Source: Marinobacter nanhaiticus D15-8W
GTDB lineage: Bacteria > Pseudomonadota > Gammaproteobacteria > Pseudomonadales > Oleiphilaceae
Assembly (NCBI RefSeq): GCF_036511935.1
Contig: NZ_AP028878.1
Span: 4,960,001-5,024,000 of the forward strand
DNA length: 64,000 bases
Reading direction: 5' to 3'
Positions 8,490 through 15,996 of this stretch are shown one piece after another. The notes under the pieces are model-generated. The model saw only the letters and a list, made by a program, of their open reading frames with translations, was not told the origin of the DNA and ran no database searches. The translations under genes and the position numbers were made by a program. Each line of letters opens with the position of its first letter. Position 1 is the stretch's first letter.

Positions 8490-10222
8490 ACGCAGCAAAC
8501 CCGTCCTTTCAGACGCGGAACGATGGCCAGCAGGACGACGCTCAATCCAACACCGCCTCCCAGGGGGTAGAGCGTTACCTCGCCACCACCCATGAGGTGT
8601 TCAACCAGCCACCCGTGCTGGAGAACTACAACCTGTTCGAACAGGACCAGGCCCTGCGCGAGGGCACGGCCCGCGAGGGTGCCGAATGGGCGCAGGGCGA
8701 GCTTACGGCCTACGGCGAATTGACGGGGCGGGCCGATATTATCGAGCTGGGCTTCCTGGCTAACGAAAACAAGCCGGCGTTCCATACCCATGACCGCTTT
8801 GGTCACCGCCAGGACCTGGTGAAGTTCCATCCTGCCTATCACCAGTTGATGGACATGGCCCTGACCCATGGTCTGCATAGCAGCCCCTGGTCCGACCCCG
8901 GACAGGGCGCCCATGTCGCCCGGGCGGCCAAGTACTACATGCACTCGCAGGTGGAAGCGGCTCACTGCTGCCCGGTGACCATGACCTTCGCCGCCATGCC
9001 GTCGATCCAGAAGCAGCCGGAACTGGCAAAGATCTGGGCGCCGAAGATCACGGCTCGCGCCTATGACCCGCGCAACGTACCGGACAGCCAGAAAACAGCG
9101 GTTACCATCGGCATGGCCATGACCGAGAAACAGGGCGGCTCTGACGTACGCGCCAACAGCACCCGCGCTTATCCGCTCGGAAAGGGCGGCCCGGGTGAGG
9201 CCTATGAACTGGTCGGCCACAAATGGTTCGTGTCTGCGCCCATGTGCGATGCGTTCCTGGTGCTGGCCCAAGCCCCAGGCGGTCTGTCCTGCTTCCTGAT
9301 GCCTCGTTGGCGCCCGGACGGCAGCAAGAACCCTTGGCAAGTCCAACGCCTGAAGAACAAGATGGGCAACGTCGCCAACGCATCATCCGAGGCTGAGCTG
9401 CGAGGCGCCCTGGCATGGATGGTGGGCGACGAAGGTCGCGGCGTGCCGACCATTATCGAGATGGTCGCAATGACCCGCTTCGACTGCATGATCGGTAGCT
9501 CAGCCGGCATGCGTCAGGCCGCCGCCCAGGCCCTGCACCACTGCCGCCACCGGGAAGCCTTTGGCGCCCGCCTGAACCAGCAGCCGCTGATGCAGAATGT
9601 GCTGGCGGACCTGGCGCTGGAAAGCGAAGCCGCGCTGGCCATGACGTTGCGTGTTGCCCGCGCCCTGGACAACCAGGACCAGCAACAGGAGCGCCTGTTC
9701 ACCCGCCTCGCGACGCCAGTAGGCAAGTACTGGATTTGCAAGCGCACGCCAAACCACGCCTACGAAGCCATGGAATGTATCGGCGGCAGCGGCGTCATGG
9801 AAGACTGCATCATGCCCCGTCTGCTGCGGGAATCACCGGTGAATGCCATCTGGGAGGGTTCCGGCAATGTGCAATGCCTGGATACCCTACGCGCCCTGCA
9901 AAAATCGCCGGACAGCCTGCAAGCCTACTTCGACGAAGTGGGCGAAGCACGGGGCTCCGACCCCCGTCTTGACCGGTTCGTGACCCAACTGCAGAACGAT
10001 TTCACCCGCACCGAGGACATCCAGTACCGCGCCCGCAATCTGGTCGACCGTCTGGCACTCGCACTACAGGCATCGCTGCTGGTTCGTCATTCGCCAACGG
10101 CGGTTGCCGACGCCTTCTGCGCCAGCCGACTGGAAAGCCACGGCGGACTCAACATCGGCAACCTTCCCCCGGGTACCGATGCCGCCGGCATTATTGAACG
10201 CGCCACGCCTGTAGTAGACTGA
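8486..10222 (+). CDS. AidB-like acyl-CoA dehydrogenase
   Basis: This is a 578-residue flavoprotein of the AidB branch of acyl-CoA dehydrogenases. It follows E. coli AidB closely along its length: THEVFNQPPVLENYNLFEQD at the N-terminus, VEAAHCCPVTMTFAA, IGMAMTEKQGGSDVRAN, YELVGHKWFVSAP, MTRFDCMIGSSAGMRQA, and the ESPVNAIWEGSGNVQCLD block containing the family glutamate. AidB binds FAD and DNA and is induced during alkylation stress; it has weak isovaleryl-CoA dehydrogenase activity. About 35 extra N-terminal residues (Gln/Asp/Ser-rich) precede the conserved region. The TetR neighbour rather than an Ada system suggests regulation by a metabolite. Whether it acts in repair or catabolism cannot be told from sequence. 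Confidence 0.9.
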   Translation: MNAANPSFQTRNDGQQDDAQSNTASQGVERYLATTHEVFNQPPVLENYNLFEQDQALREGTAREGAEWAQGELTAYGELTGRADIIELGFLANENKPAFHTHDRFGHRQDLVKFHPAYHQLMDMALTHGLHSSPWSDPGQGAHVARAAKYYMHSQVEAAHCCPVTMTFAAMPSIQKQPELAKIWAPKITARAYDPRNVPDSQKTAVTIGMAMTEKQGGSDVRANSTRAYPLGKGGPGEAYELVGHKWFVSAPMCDAFLVLAQAPGGLSCFLMPRWRPDGSKNPWQVQRLKNKMGNVANASSEAELRGALAWMVGDEGRGVPTIIEMVAMTRFDCMIGSSAGMRQAAAQALHHCRHREAFGARLNQQPLMQNVLADLALESEAALAMTLRVARALDNQDQQQERLFTRLATPVGKYWICKRTPNHAYEAMECIGGSGVMEDCIMPRLLRESPVNAIWEGSGNVQCLDTLRALQKSPDSLQAYFDEVGEARGSDPRLDRFVTQLQNDFTRTEDIQYRARNLVDRLALALQASLLVRHSPTAVADAFCASRLESHGGLNIGNLPPGTDAAGIIERATPVVD

Positions 10223-10247
10223 AGCGTCCAGCAAACCGAGTGTTTCG

Positions 10248-10271
10248 ACTGCCTGGCGCTCGCCGGGCAGT
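10248..10271 (+). terminator. Hairpin after the aidB-like gene
   Basis: ACTGCCTGGC and GCCGGGCAGT form a 10-pair stem (one G-T pair) with a GCTC loop, 26 bases after the aidB-like stop. No T-run follows, so it may be a weak or protein-dependent terminator or an mRNA-stabilising stem. Confidence 0.45.
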
Positions 10272-10342
10272 TATCAGCCTAGTGGTTGCCGGTTCCTCTT
10301 GTACGCAACCTGCATCCGCTCACTATCCATGTGGAGTTTTCT

Positions 10343-10684
10343 ATGTCTGAAGCCATGCGTCGGCTGCTGCTCGAAGCGGCGGGCGATCAGCCCGTCATTA
10401 CACCGCATATGGGGGTCATGACCCTTCACTTCCAGCTCTACGGGTGCGAGGACATCAAGGCCAAAAGACGGGCCATGGCACCGCTAAAAGCTGTCTGGGG
10501 TAAGGAGCCTGACCTGGCCGTGGCCGAAACCGGCGATATCGAGGCCCTGGATCGGGCCACCTGGTCGATTGCCGCCCTCGGCACCTCGACCCAGCTGATC
10601 CAGCAGCGCCTGGACCAGGTCGAGAAAGCCATCGAACAGCGCATCGATGCGCCGATTCTCGATATCCAAAGAGAGATGCTTTGA
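10343..10684 (+). CDS. DUF503 (YlxP-like) protein
   Basis: A 113-residue protein. The start at 10343 is chosen because GTGGAG lies seven bases upstream; a longer frame from 10286 lacks a ribosome site. The core is DUF503: VMTLHFQLYGCEDIKAKRRA, then a region matching the family SVAEV-x-D-x-W-x-RA-x-LA pattern (LAVAETGDIEALDRATWSIA), and a C-terminal helix LDQVEKAIEQRID. YlxP-type proteins are small and of unknown function and often lie near ribosome or translation genes; here the gene stands alone between the aidB-like gene and panP. The ferredoxin-like fold is expected from the family. Confidence 0.75.
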   Translation: MSEAMRRLLLEAAGDQPVITPHMGVMTLHFQLYGCEDIKAKRRAMAPLKAVWGKEPDLAVAETGDIEALDRATWSIAALGTSTQLIQQRLDQVEKAIEQRIDAPILDIQREML

Positions 10685-10882
10685 GACATTTCGTTCTCTG
10701 GTGTCATTTTTGACAAGAACTTATACTACGCGGCCTTGATCTCCCCGGCGCGGGCTGCAGATAGGTGCCGCCTCGACCCAGCACGACCGGGGAAACATCG
10801 CATTCAGGGACGCGAAAGCACGTCGCTGGCAGATATGTCAGACTGGCGTATGTATGAAGGGCTTTGCCCCCGAATTCCGATG

Positions 10883-10910
10883 CATCCGGCCTTGGGACGA
10901 TGGCCGGATG
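10883..10910 (+). promoter_or_regulatory. Perfect inverted repeat upstream of panP
   Basis: CATCCGGCC (10883-10891) and GGCCGGATG (10902-10910) form a perfect 9-pair stem with a 10-base loop, about 50 bases before the panP start. It may be an operator or a leader stem; nothing in the sequence decides between them. Confidence 0.4.
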
Positions 10911-10960
10911 GCATCAACCACTAAGGAACCGCTCATGAAACCAGGGTTCCCAGAAGATGT

Positions 10961-12643
10961 GTGGCGCGTATGACCGGTAAGAAAAAGACCGCTCACGCCT
11001 CCCTGGAGGCCATGTACAGAGTGTTCACGGTGCCAGAGGCGCCGGATTCCACCCTGAGCCGGATCGATCAGGACATCTCCCGCAACCTGGCCGGGTTCCT
11101 GCAGGAACATATCGTGGCCATCGAGCGGGATTTGGGTGAAGTCGTTAGGGACTTCAATGAATCTGCCGTGCCCGAGAAACCCATCTTCGTCTCCGAGCAG
11201 ACCCAGTTCCTGCTGGACAAGCTGGTTGCCAACTCAGTCCACACCGCGTCTCCCAGTTTCGTCGGCCATATGACCTCGGCGCTGCCGTACTTCATGCTGC
11301 CGCTGTCCAAGATCATGATCGCCCTCAACCAGAACCTGGTGAAGACCGAGACCTCCAAAGCGTTCACGCCGCTGGAGCGTCAGGTGCTCGGCATGATCCA
11401 CCGGCTGGTGTACAACGAGGACAGTGCCTACTACCGCAAGTGGATGCACGACCCGCGTTACGCTCTGGGCGCGATGTGTTCGGGCGGAACCATCGCCAAC
11501 CTGACAGCCCTGTGGGTGGCGCGCAACCAGGCATTTCCCGCCGAGGGCAGCTTCCGCGGGCTGCACGAAGAAGGGTTATTCAGAGCCCTGCGCTATTACG
11601 GCTATGAAGGCGCAGCCATCCTGGTATCCCGTCGCGGGCATTACTCCCTGCGGAAAGCTGCAGACGTACTGGGTCTGGGCCGCAACGCGCTGATTCCTAT
11701 CGATACCGACGACGAAAACCGTATCCAGACCGACGCCCTGCGCGACAAGTGCCTGGAGCTGCAGAAACAGAAGGTCAAGATTCTCGCCATCTGCGGCATC
11801 GCCGGCACCACCGAGACCGGTAATGTGGACCCGCTGGATGCCATGGCGGACATCGCACGTGAGTTCGGCGCCCATTTCCATGTGGATGCCGCCTGGGGCG
11901 GACCGACGCTCTTCTCCCGCACCTACGGTCCATTACTGAAAGGTATCGAGCAGGCCGATTCGGTGACCTTCGATGCCCACAAGCAGCTCTACGTACCGAT
12001 GGGGGCAGGCTTGGTCGTGTTCCGCAACCCGGAACTGGTGGGGGCCATCGAACATCACGCCCAGTACATCATCCGGAAGGGCTCCCGCGACCTGGGCAGC
12101 ACCACGCTGGAGGGCTCGCGCCCCGGCATGGCCATGCTGATTCATTCCGGCTTGAAGATCCTGGCGCGGGAAGGTTATGAACTGTTGATCGACCAGGGTA
12201 TCGAGAAGGCGAAGCTGTTTGCCGAGATGATCGACCGGCGTGAGGATTTCGAGCTGGTCACGCGGCCCGAGCTGAATATCCTGACCTATCGATACTGCCC
12301 CGCGGCCACCCAGGACGCCCTGTCGCGGGCCGACACGCTGCAGTCGGAGCGCATCAATGCGTCCCTGAACCGCATCACCAAGTACATCCAGAAAACCCAG
12401 CGGGAGCATGGTAAGGCCTTCGTCTCGCGCACCCGACTTGAGCCCGCCAAACATCATCACTTCCCCTGCGTGGTGTTCCGGGTCGTGCTGGCCAACCCTC
12501 TGACCACGCCGGAAATCCTGCGCGACATCCTCGACGAGCAGACTCAATTGGCAAAGGAAAGTGAACTGCAGGACGAGATCGAAATGCTGGAGAACCTGAC
12601 GCAGTCGGTCCCGCCGCTGACCCACACCCGCGAGGCCCTATAA
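10961..12643 (+). CDS. panP: PLP-dependent aspartate 1-decarboxylase (PanP-like)
   Basis: This 560-residue group II PLP decarboxylase probably turns aspartate into beta-alanine for pantothenate and CoA, replacing PanD. It has the PLP-fold blocks ALGAMCSGGTIANLTALWVA, a HVDAAWGGPTLFS segment with the ring-stacking aspartate, and the Schiff-base lysine K341 in FDAHKQLYVPMGAG. Length and the N-terminal FVGHMTSALPYFMLPLSK region fit the PanP group of Vibrio and marine gammaproteobacteria rather than glutamate decarboxylase. The start is GTG at 10961 or the in-frame ATG three codons later; AGAAG lies upstream. A glutamate or 2,4-diaminobutyrate decarboxylase is the alternative reading. Confidence 0.85.
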   Translation: MARMTGKKKTAHASLEAMYRVFTVPEAPDSTLSRIDQDISRNLAGFLQEHIVAIERDLGEVVRDFNESAVPEKPIFVSEQTQFLLDKLVANSVHTASPSFVGHMTSALPYFMLPLSKIMIALNQNLVKTETSKAFTPLERQVLGMIHRLVYNEDSAYYRKWMHDPRYALGAMCSGGTIANLTALWVARNQAFPAEGSFRGLHEEGLFRALRYYGYEGAAILVSRRGHYSLRKAADVLGLGRNALIPIDTDDENRIQTDALRDKCLELQKQKVKILAICGIAGTTETGNVDPLDAMADIAREFGAHFHVDAAWGGPTLFSRTYGPLLKGIEQADSVTFDAHKQLYVPMGAGLVVFRNPELVGAIEHHAQYIIRKGSRDLGSTTLEGSRPGMAMLIHSGLKILAREGYELLIDQGIEKAKLFAEMIDRREDFELVTRPELNILTYRYCPAATQDALSRADTLQSERINASLNRITKYIQKTQREHGKAFVSRTRLEPAKHHHFPCVVFRVVLANPLTTPEILRDILDEQTQLAKESELQDEIEMLENLTQSVPPLTHTREAL

Positions 12644-12706
12644 ATTTGGTTCATCGCGGGTTAGCGTGATAGGGAGCCGGGCGTCCTCCGCACGTGTCGC
12701 AAGACT

Positions 12707-12785
12707 GTGGACACCTTCGGCGCCTCAGAAGCTGAAGTATCTGCTACATGCTCGTGTTACCTGGGAAATGCAGCCGACGCTTCAG
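12707..12785 (+). repeat. Dispersed palindromic repeat, copy A, left part
   Basis: This segment matches the left part of the copy at 62423-62526. Shared blocks are CTCAGAAGCTGAAG (CTCAGGAGCTGAAG in copy B), TCTGCTACA and GCCGACGCTTCAG. In the intact copy the two sides pair: GAAGCTGAAG...CTGCTAC with GTAGCCGACGCTTCAGCTTC. Here the repeat is interrupted after CTTCAG by a MITE and resumes at 12940. Confidence 0.85.
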
Positions 12786-12939
12786 AGGGTGTTGCAAAAC
12801 GTAGCGAGCGAAGGTCAGGCAAGGCGGAAATTCGCGAAAAAGCGCAGTTTACTAGTAGTAAATGAGCATTTTGATCGGACTCGCGCGCGAGCGGATTTCC
12901 AACGCCGCATGGCCGAGCGCAGTAGTTTTGCAACACCCT
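12786..12939. mobile_element. Non-coding MITE with 15-16 bp terminal inverted repeats
   Basis: The ends AGGGTGTTGCAAAAC (12786-12800) and GTTTTGCAACACCCT (12925-12939) are perfect inverted repeats, 16 bp if the outer G/C at 12785 and 12940 is counted. The element is about 154 bp, carries no transposase frame, and has further inner complementarity (GCGCAGTTTACTAGTAGTAA against the arm that follows). It is flanked by the direct repeat CTTCAG (12780-12785 and 12940-12945). Removing the element and one CTTCAG restores exactly the junction seen in the intact repeat copy at 62423-62526. The TGTTGCAAA core also occurs at IS6-type ends, but the duplication length does not fit that family, so I leave the parent element open. 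Confidence 0.85.
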
Positions 12940-12970
12940 CTTCAGCTTCGGAGCAGCCCGGCGGGCTGCC
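12940..12970 (+). repeat. Dispersed palindromic repeat, copy A, right part
   Basis: This is the continuation of the repeat after the MITE: the duplicated CTTCAG, then CTTCGGAGCAGCCCG and GGGCTGCC, as in copy B. The GCAGCCC/GGGCTGC pair forms a short stem at the edge of the repeat. Confidence 0.8.
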
Positions 12971-13044
12971 ATCCCGGAATACTGTCCGTTACACGGATTC
13001 CCGCTAAAGCGCGATGCACCATAAATTTCCCCTGGCCCCTCCAA

Positions 13045-13078
13045 AAAAAAACGGCGCCCATTCATGGCGCCGTTTTTT
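13045..13078. terminator. Bidirectional rho-independent terminator
   Basis: CGGCGCC (13052-13058) and GGCGCCG (13066-13072) form a stem with a 7-base loop, flanked by an A-run on the left and TTTTTT on the right. It can therefore end transcription from panP on the plus strand and from the 88-residue gene on the minus strand. Confidence 0.9.
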
Positions 13079-13101
13079 ATTCATTCGCGTTGCCGAAGCA
13101 C

Positions 13102-13368
13102 TTAGTAGAGCGCAGCCTCATCGTCCAGCACATCCCGCAGGATGTCCAGGAACATGCGGTCTGCCTCGCTCCACTGCTCCGGAATCCGTACCGTGGTATT
13201 GGCACTGATTTCCTCGGCAATCTTCTGGTTGGCATTGGGATCGTCCCGGTAGCGGCGGGCTATTTCCACACACTTGACCGCAACCGTCGGGTCACTCAAA
13301 ACCTTCTTGATGAAGACACGCAGCTCATCGATGATGCGCGCCTGACGGCTTTCGGATGCTGTGCTCAT
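13102..13368 (-). CDS. Small protein of unknown function, 88 residues
   Basis: I do not recognise a family. The 88-residue sequence is soluble-looking and mostly helical, with many charged residues (RQARIIDELRVFIKKVLSDP, VEIARRYRDDPNANQKIAEE) and an acidic C-terminus (FLDILRDVLDDEAALY). It has no signal peptide, membrane segment, cysteine cluster or DNA-binding motif. It lies 96 bases downstream of the phosphate transporter gene on the same strand and ends at a shared terminator, so it may be the last gene of that transcript. Codon use and position support a real gene. Confidence 0.65.
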   Translation of the reverse strand: MSTASESRQARIIDELRVFIKKVLSDPTVAVKCVEIARRYRDDPNANQKIAEEISANTTVRIPEQWSEADRMFLDILRDVLDDEAALY

Positions 13369-13464
13369 TCGGTGTCTCCAGTCTCAGATGTATCCCGATA
13401 AGCTAACCAAGCCCTTGCCGTAGGGCAAGTACGGAATAGCGGCAATGCCACCCTACCTGAACGG

Positions 13465-15027
13465 CTAGAGCATCAGCCCACGCAAGGTAAAGAACAGCAA
13501 CGCGGCCATCAGCGCCGATGCCGGCACCGTGATGATCCACGCGGCCGCAATCCGGATCAGTTGTGAGCGCTTGACCAGCTCTTCCTGGTAGATCTTCTTC
13601 AGCCGCTTGCGCTCTTTCTTGGACAGGGGCACGTCAACCTTGTTCTTTTTAGCCCGCTTCAGCATGGCTTCCATTTCTTCGACGCTGGCGTCGCGGAAGC
13701 TATCCAGGAACGCTTCCAGCCGCTCACGCTCCGCCGGCTCGTGATTCTCAACGATGCGGTGAAGTTGGGAGGCATAGCTGCGTTTGAGGTATTCGCGCAG
13801 GAAACCCACACCGAATACGCCGCCCAGGGCAATATGGGTGGAGCTGACAGGCAGCCCTAGCTGTGAGGCGATGATGACTGTGATCGCTGCTGACAAGGCG
13901 ACACAGAAGGCCCGCGTCTTGTCGAGCTCGGTAATCTCGCTGCCAACCGTCTTGATCAGCCGCGGCCCGAAAAGGGTCAGTCCCAACGCGATGCCGACGG
14001 CACCGACCATCATGACCCAGAGCGGAATAGCAGCCGCAGTGGCCACAGCGCCTTTGGAAAGCGCCTCGTTGATCGCGGCGAGCGGACCGATGGCATTGGC
14101 GACGTCGTTAGCGCCATGGGCAAAGCTGAGCAGTGCAGCGGCGAAAATAAGCGGCCAGGTGAACAGGCCGTTCACCCCATCCTGACCGTTGCTCATGGTC
14201 GCAGCCTTGCGCCCCACAAGCGTCCGCATAAGGAAGAATACGGCGGCAGCAACAGCAACACCCACGAGCGCCGCCGTCATAAAATCCACCTTCATGAGAT
14301 GCTTGACGCCCTTGAGCATCAGGTAGGTGCCGAACGCCCACGCCATCAGCGCCACGATCAATGGCACCACCTTGCGTGCGGCGGCAATCATGTTGGATTC
14401 GTAGAGTACGGTTTTCTTGATAACGTAGAGGAAGAAGGCAGCGATCAGCCCGCCCAGGACCGGCGAAATCACCCAGCTGGCCGCAATGGCGCCCATCACA
14501 CCCCAGTCTGCAATCCCCCAACCCCCGGCAGCAATGCCGGCACCGAGGACACCGCCGACGATCGAATGCGTCGTCGATACCGGCGCGCCCATCCAGGTCG
14601 CCAGGTTAAGCCATAAGGCGCCCGCCAGCAGGGCCGCCGTCATTAGCCAAACGAAGGCCTGGACGTCCGTAAGGCTCGCGGGGTTGATAATACCTTTCTT
14701 GATAGTGGAGACCACGTCACCACCGGCAATCAAGGCGCCGCCAGCCTCGAACACCGCGGCAATCACGATGGCGGCCCCCAGGGTAAGGGCGCCGGAGCCC
14801 ACCGCCGGACCGACGTTGTTGGCCACGTCGTTGGCGCCGATGTTGAGGGCCATATAGCCGCCAATCACAGCGGCGGCCATAAGTAGCGTACTTCCGGGTA
14901 ATCCATCACCAAGTTGACCGACGAAGAGCCAGACAACTACAAGGAAGACGAGGCTGATGCCGAGCCGGAATCGCTCGGTTCGTTTACTGGTTAAGGCGCT
15001 ATCCATGAAGGACACGTTCTGGGCCAT
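13465..15027 (-). CDS. Inorganic phosphate transporter, Pit family
   Basis: This 520-residue membrane protein of the PiT/PHO4 family takes up phosphate (often as a metal-phosphate complex) driven by protons or sodium. Both family signature repeats are present: MALNIGANDVANNVGPAVGS near residue 60 and SFAHGANDVANAIGPLAA near 307, each followed by a PVSTTH or PVSSTH motif. About eleven membrane helices are visible. A charged cytoplasmic stretch (about 425-485, Glu/Lys-rich, ending KKERKRLKKIYQEE) separates the last helices, a feature of the longer Pit proteins. Pit carriers are usually constitutive low-affinity systems. I see no Pho box in its 277-base upstream region. Confidence 0.93.
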   Translation of the reverse strand: MAQNVSFMDSALTSKRTERFRLGISLVFLVVVWLFVGQLGDGLPGSTLLMAAAVIGGYMALNIGANDVANNVGPAVGSGALTLGAAIVIAAVFEAGGALIAGGDVVSTIKKGIINPASLTDVQAFVWLMTAALLAGALWLNLATWMGAPVSTTHSIVGGVLGAGIAAGGWGIADWGVMGAIAASWVISPVLGGLIAAFFLYVIKKTVLYESNMIAAARKVVPLIVALMAWAFGTYLMLKGVKHLMKVDFMTAALVGVAVAAAVFFLMRTLVGRKAATMSNGQDGVNGLFTWPLIFAAALLSFAHGANDVANAIGPLAAINEALSKGAVATAAAIPLWVMMVGAVGIALGLTLFGPRLIKTVGSEITELDKTRAFCVALSAAITVIIASQLGLPVSSTHIALGGVFGVGFLREYLKRSYASQLHRIVENHEPAERERLEAFLDSFRDASVEEMEAMLKRAKKNKVDVPLSKKERKRLKKIYQEELVKRSQLIRIAAAWIITVPASALMAALLFFTLRGLML

Positions 15028-15199
15028 GACGAATCACCACAGTCGCTCAATCTTTGGTGGCGCCACTATAGGCAGTTCGTCACGAAATTGAAATACAACC
15101 GGAACAAATGCGAGTTACTTGGCCCTGAAGAAGTGCCCCCACCGTGCATGGGGTTGATATCCCGCCCGCGAACGACCCAAGCTTGAGTCGCCGAAGTCG

Positions 15200-15220
15200 G
15201 GCGGGCTACTATAGCCCGCC
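15200..15220. promoter_or_regulatory. Perfect inverted repeat between pit and the flavodoxin gene
   Basis: GGCGGGCTA and TAGCCCGCC pair perfectly around CTA. It lies in the divergent promoter region, 85 bases before the flavodoxin start. It could be a regulator site or a leader stem. Confidence 0.4.
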
Positions 15221-15304
15221 GTTACACAGCCTCCGGTTGGCGTTTTCGACAACCAATTCGGCACAACGTGAGGCCTTAGAGCCCATTCACCGAGAGAAGC
15301 ATCC

Positions 15305-15760
15305 ATGGCCCGAATCCGAATCCTGGTCGGCAGCGTCTTCGGCGGCGCCCTGCTCACCGCCCGTGAACTCCGCAAGGACCTGGAACAGAACGGCCACCAG
15401 GTCGTGGTCGCGGAAAAACCCGCGCTGGACGACATCACGGGCAACGACGACGCACTGCTGGTCTGCACCTCAACCACAGGTCAGGGCGAGCTGCCCGAGA
15501 CCCTGCTACCGTTCTATCTGGAACTCCGCGACAAGCTGCCACTACAGCAGGGCCGCCCGTTCGGCATTATCGTGCTGGGCGACAGCTCCTACGGCGATAC
15601 CTTCTGCGGCGCGGGCGACCTGATGGAAGAAGCCCTGGCCGAAATCGCCGGACAAAAGGTCGGCAACACCCTGCGCATCGACGCCCTGGAAACCGTCAAC
15701 CCTGAAGAGGTGGCACTGCCCTGGGCCCGGGAGTGGGCGGCCTCGCTGCATCGGGACTAG
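15305..15760 (+). CDS. Flavodoxin, MioC-like
   Basis: A 151-residue single-domain flavodoxin. The FMN phosphate loop at the N-terminus is divergent (GSVFGGALLTARELRKDL in place of the usual GTxTGNTE). The two isoalloxazine loops are clearer: STTGQGELPETLLPFYLEL near 57-75 and LGDSSYGDTFCGAGDLMEE near 90-110. Such proteins carry low-potential electrons to enzymes such as biotin or methionine synthase. Size and the STTGQGELP motif resemble MioC and the flavodoxin domain of sulfite reductase. The weakened phosphate loop may alter FMN binding. It stands alone, divergent from the Pit gene. Confidence 0.85.
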   Translation: MARIRILVGSVFGGALLTARELRKDLEQNGHQVVVAEKPALDDITGNDDALLVCTSTTGQGELPETLLPFYLELRDKLPLQQGRPFGIIVLGDSSYGDTFCGAGDLMEEALAEIAGQKVGNTLRIDALETVNPEEVALPWAREWAASLHRD

Positions 15761-15996
15761 TCTTGGAATAAGTGCTTGGAATGAGTGCTCGGAAATAGCA
15801 CTGGGAACCGGGCAAGAGGCTCGCCCGGTCAATTGCAATAATAAGTGAACGCCCCTTCATTCAACTTGAGCCCCTCATCAATTCTGACCATACTGAAACA
15901 GAACGCGTCAGAGCGGACGCCATAAGACCCAGAGCCTGCCAGCCTTTGTGAGGCTGCCAGTCTCGCACAAAATAAACACAACAAAGATCCAGATCC

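Larger units (their letters stand above)
12644..13101. other. Convergent intergenic region with nested repeats and terminator
   Basis: This is 458 bases between panP and the 88-residue unknown gene. It consists of a split palindromic repeat (12707-12785 and 12940-12970), an inserted MITE (12786-12939) and a bidirectional terminator (13045-13078). I see no coding frame that is more than a shadow. Confidence 0.8.

Noticed and set aside
8231..9346. A 371-residue open frame on the minus strand
   Set aside because: It is antisense to the AidB-like gene and shows no family motif.
12862..13401. A 179-residue open frame on the plus strand
   Set aside because: It spans the MITE, the palindromic repeat and the terminator, then runs antisense to the 88-residue gene; it has no ribosome site.
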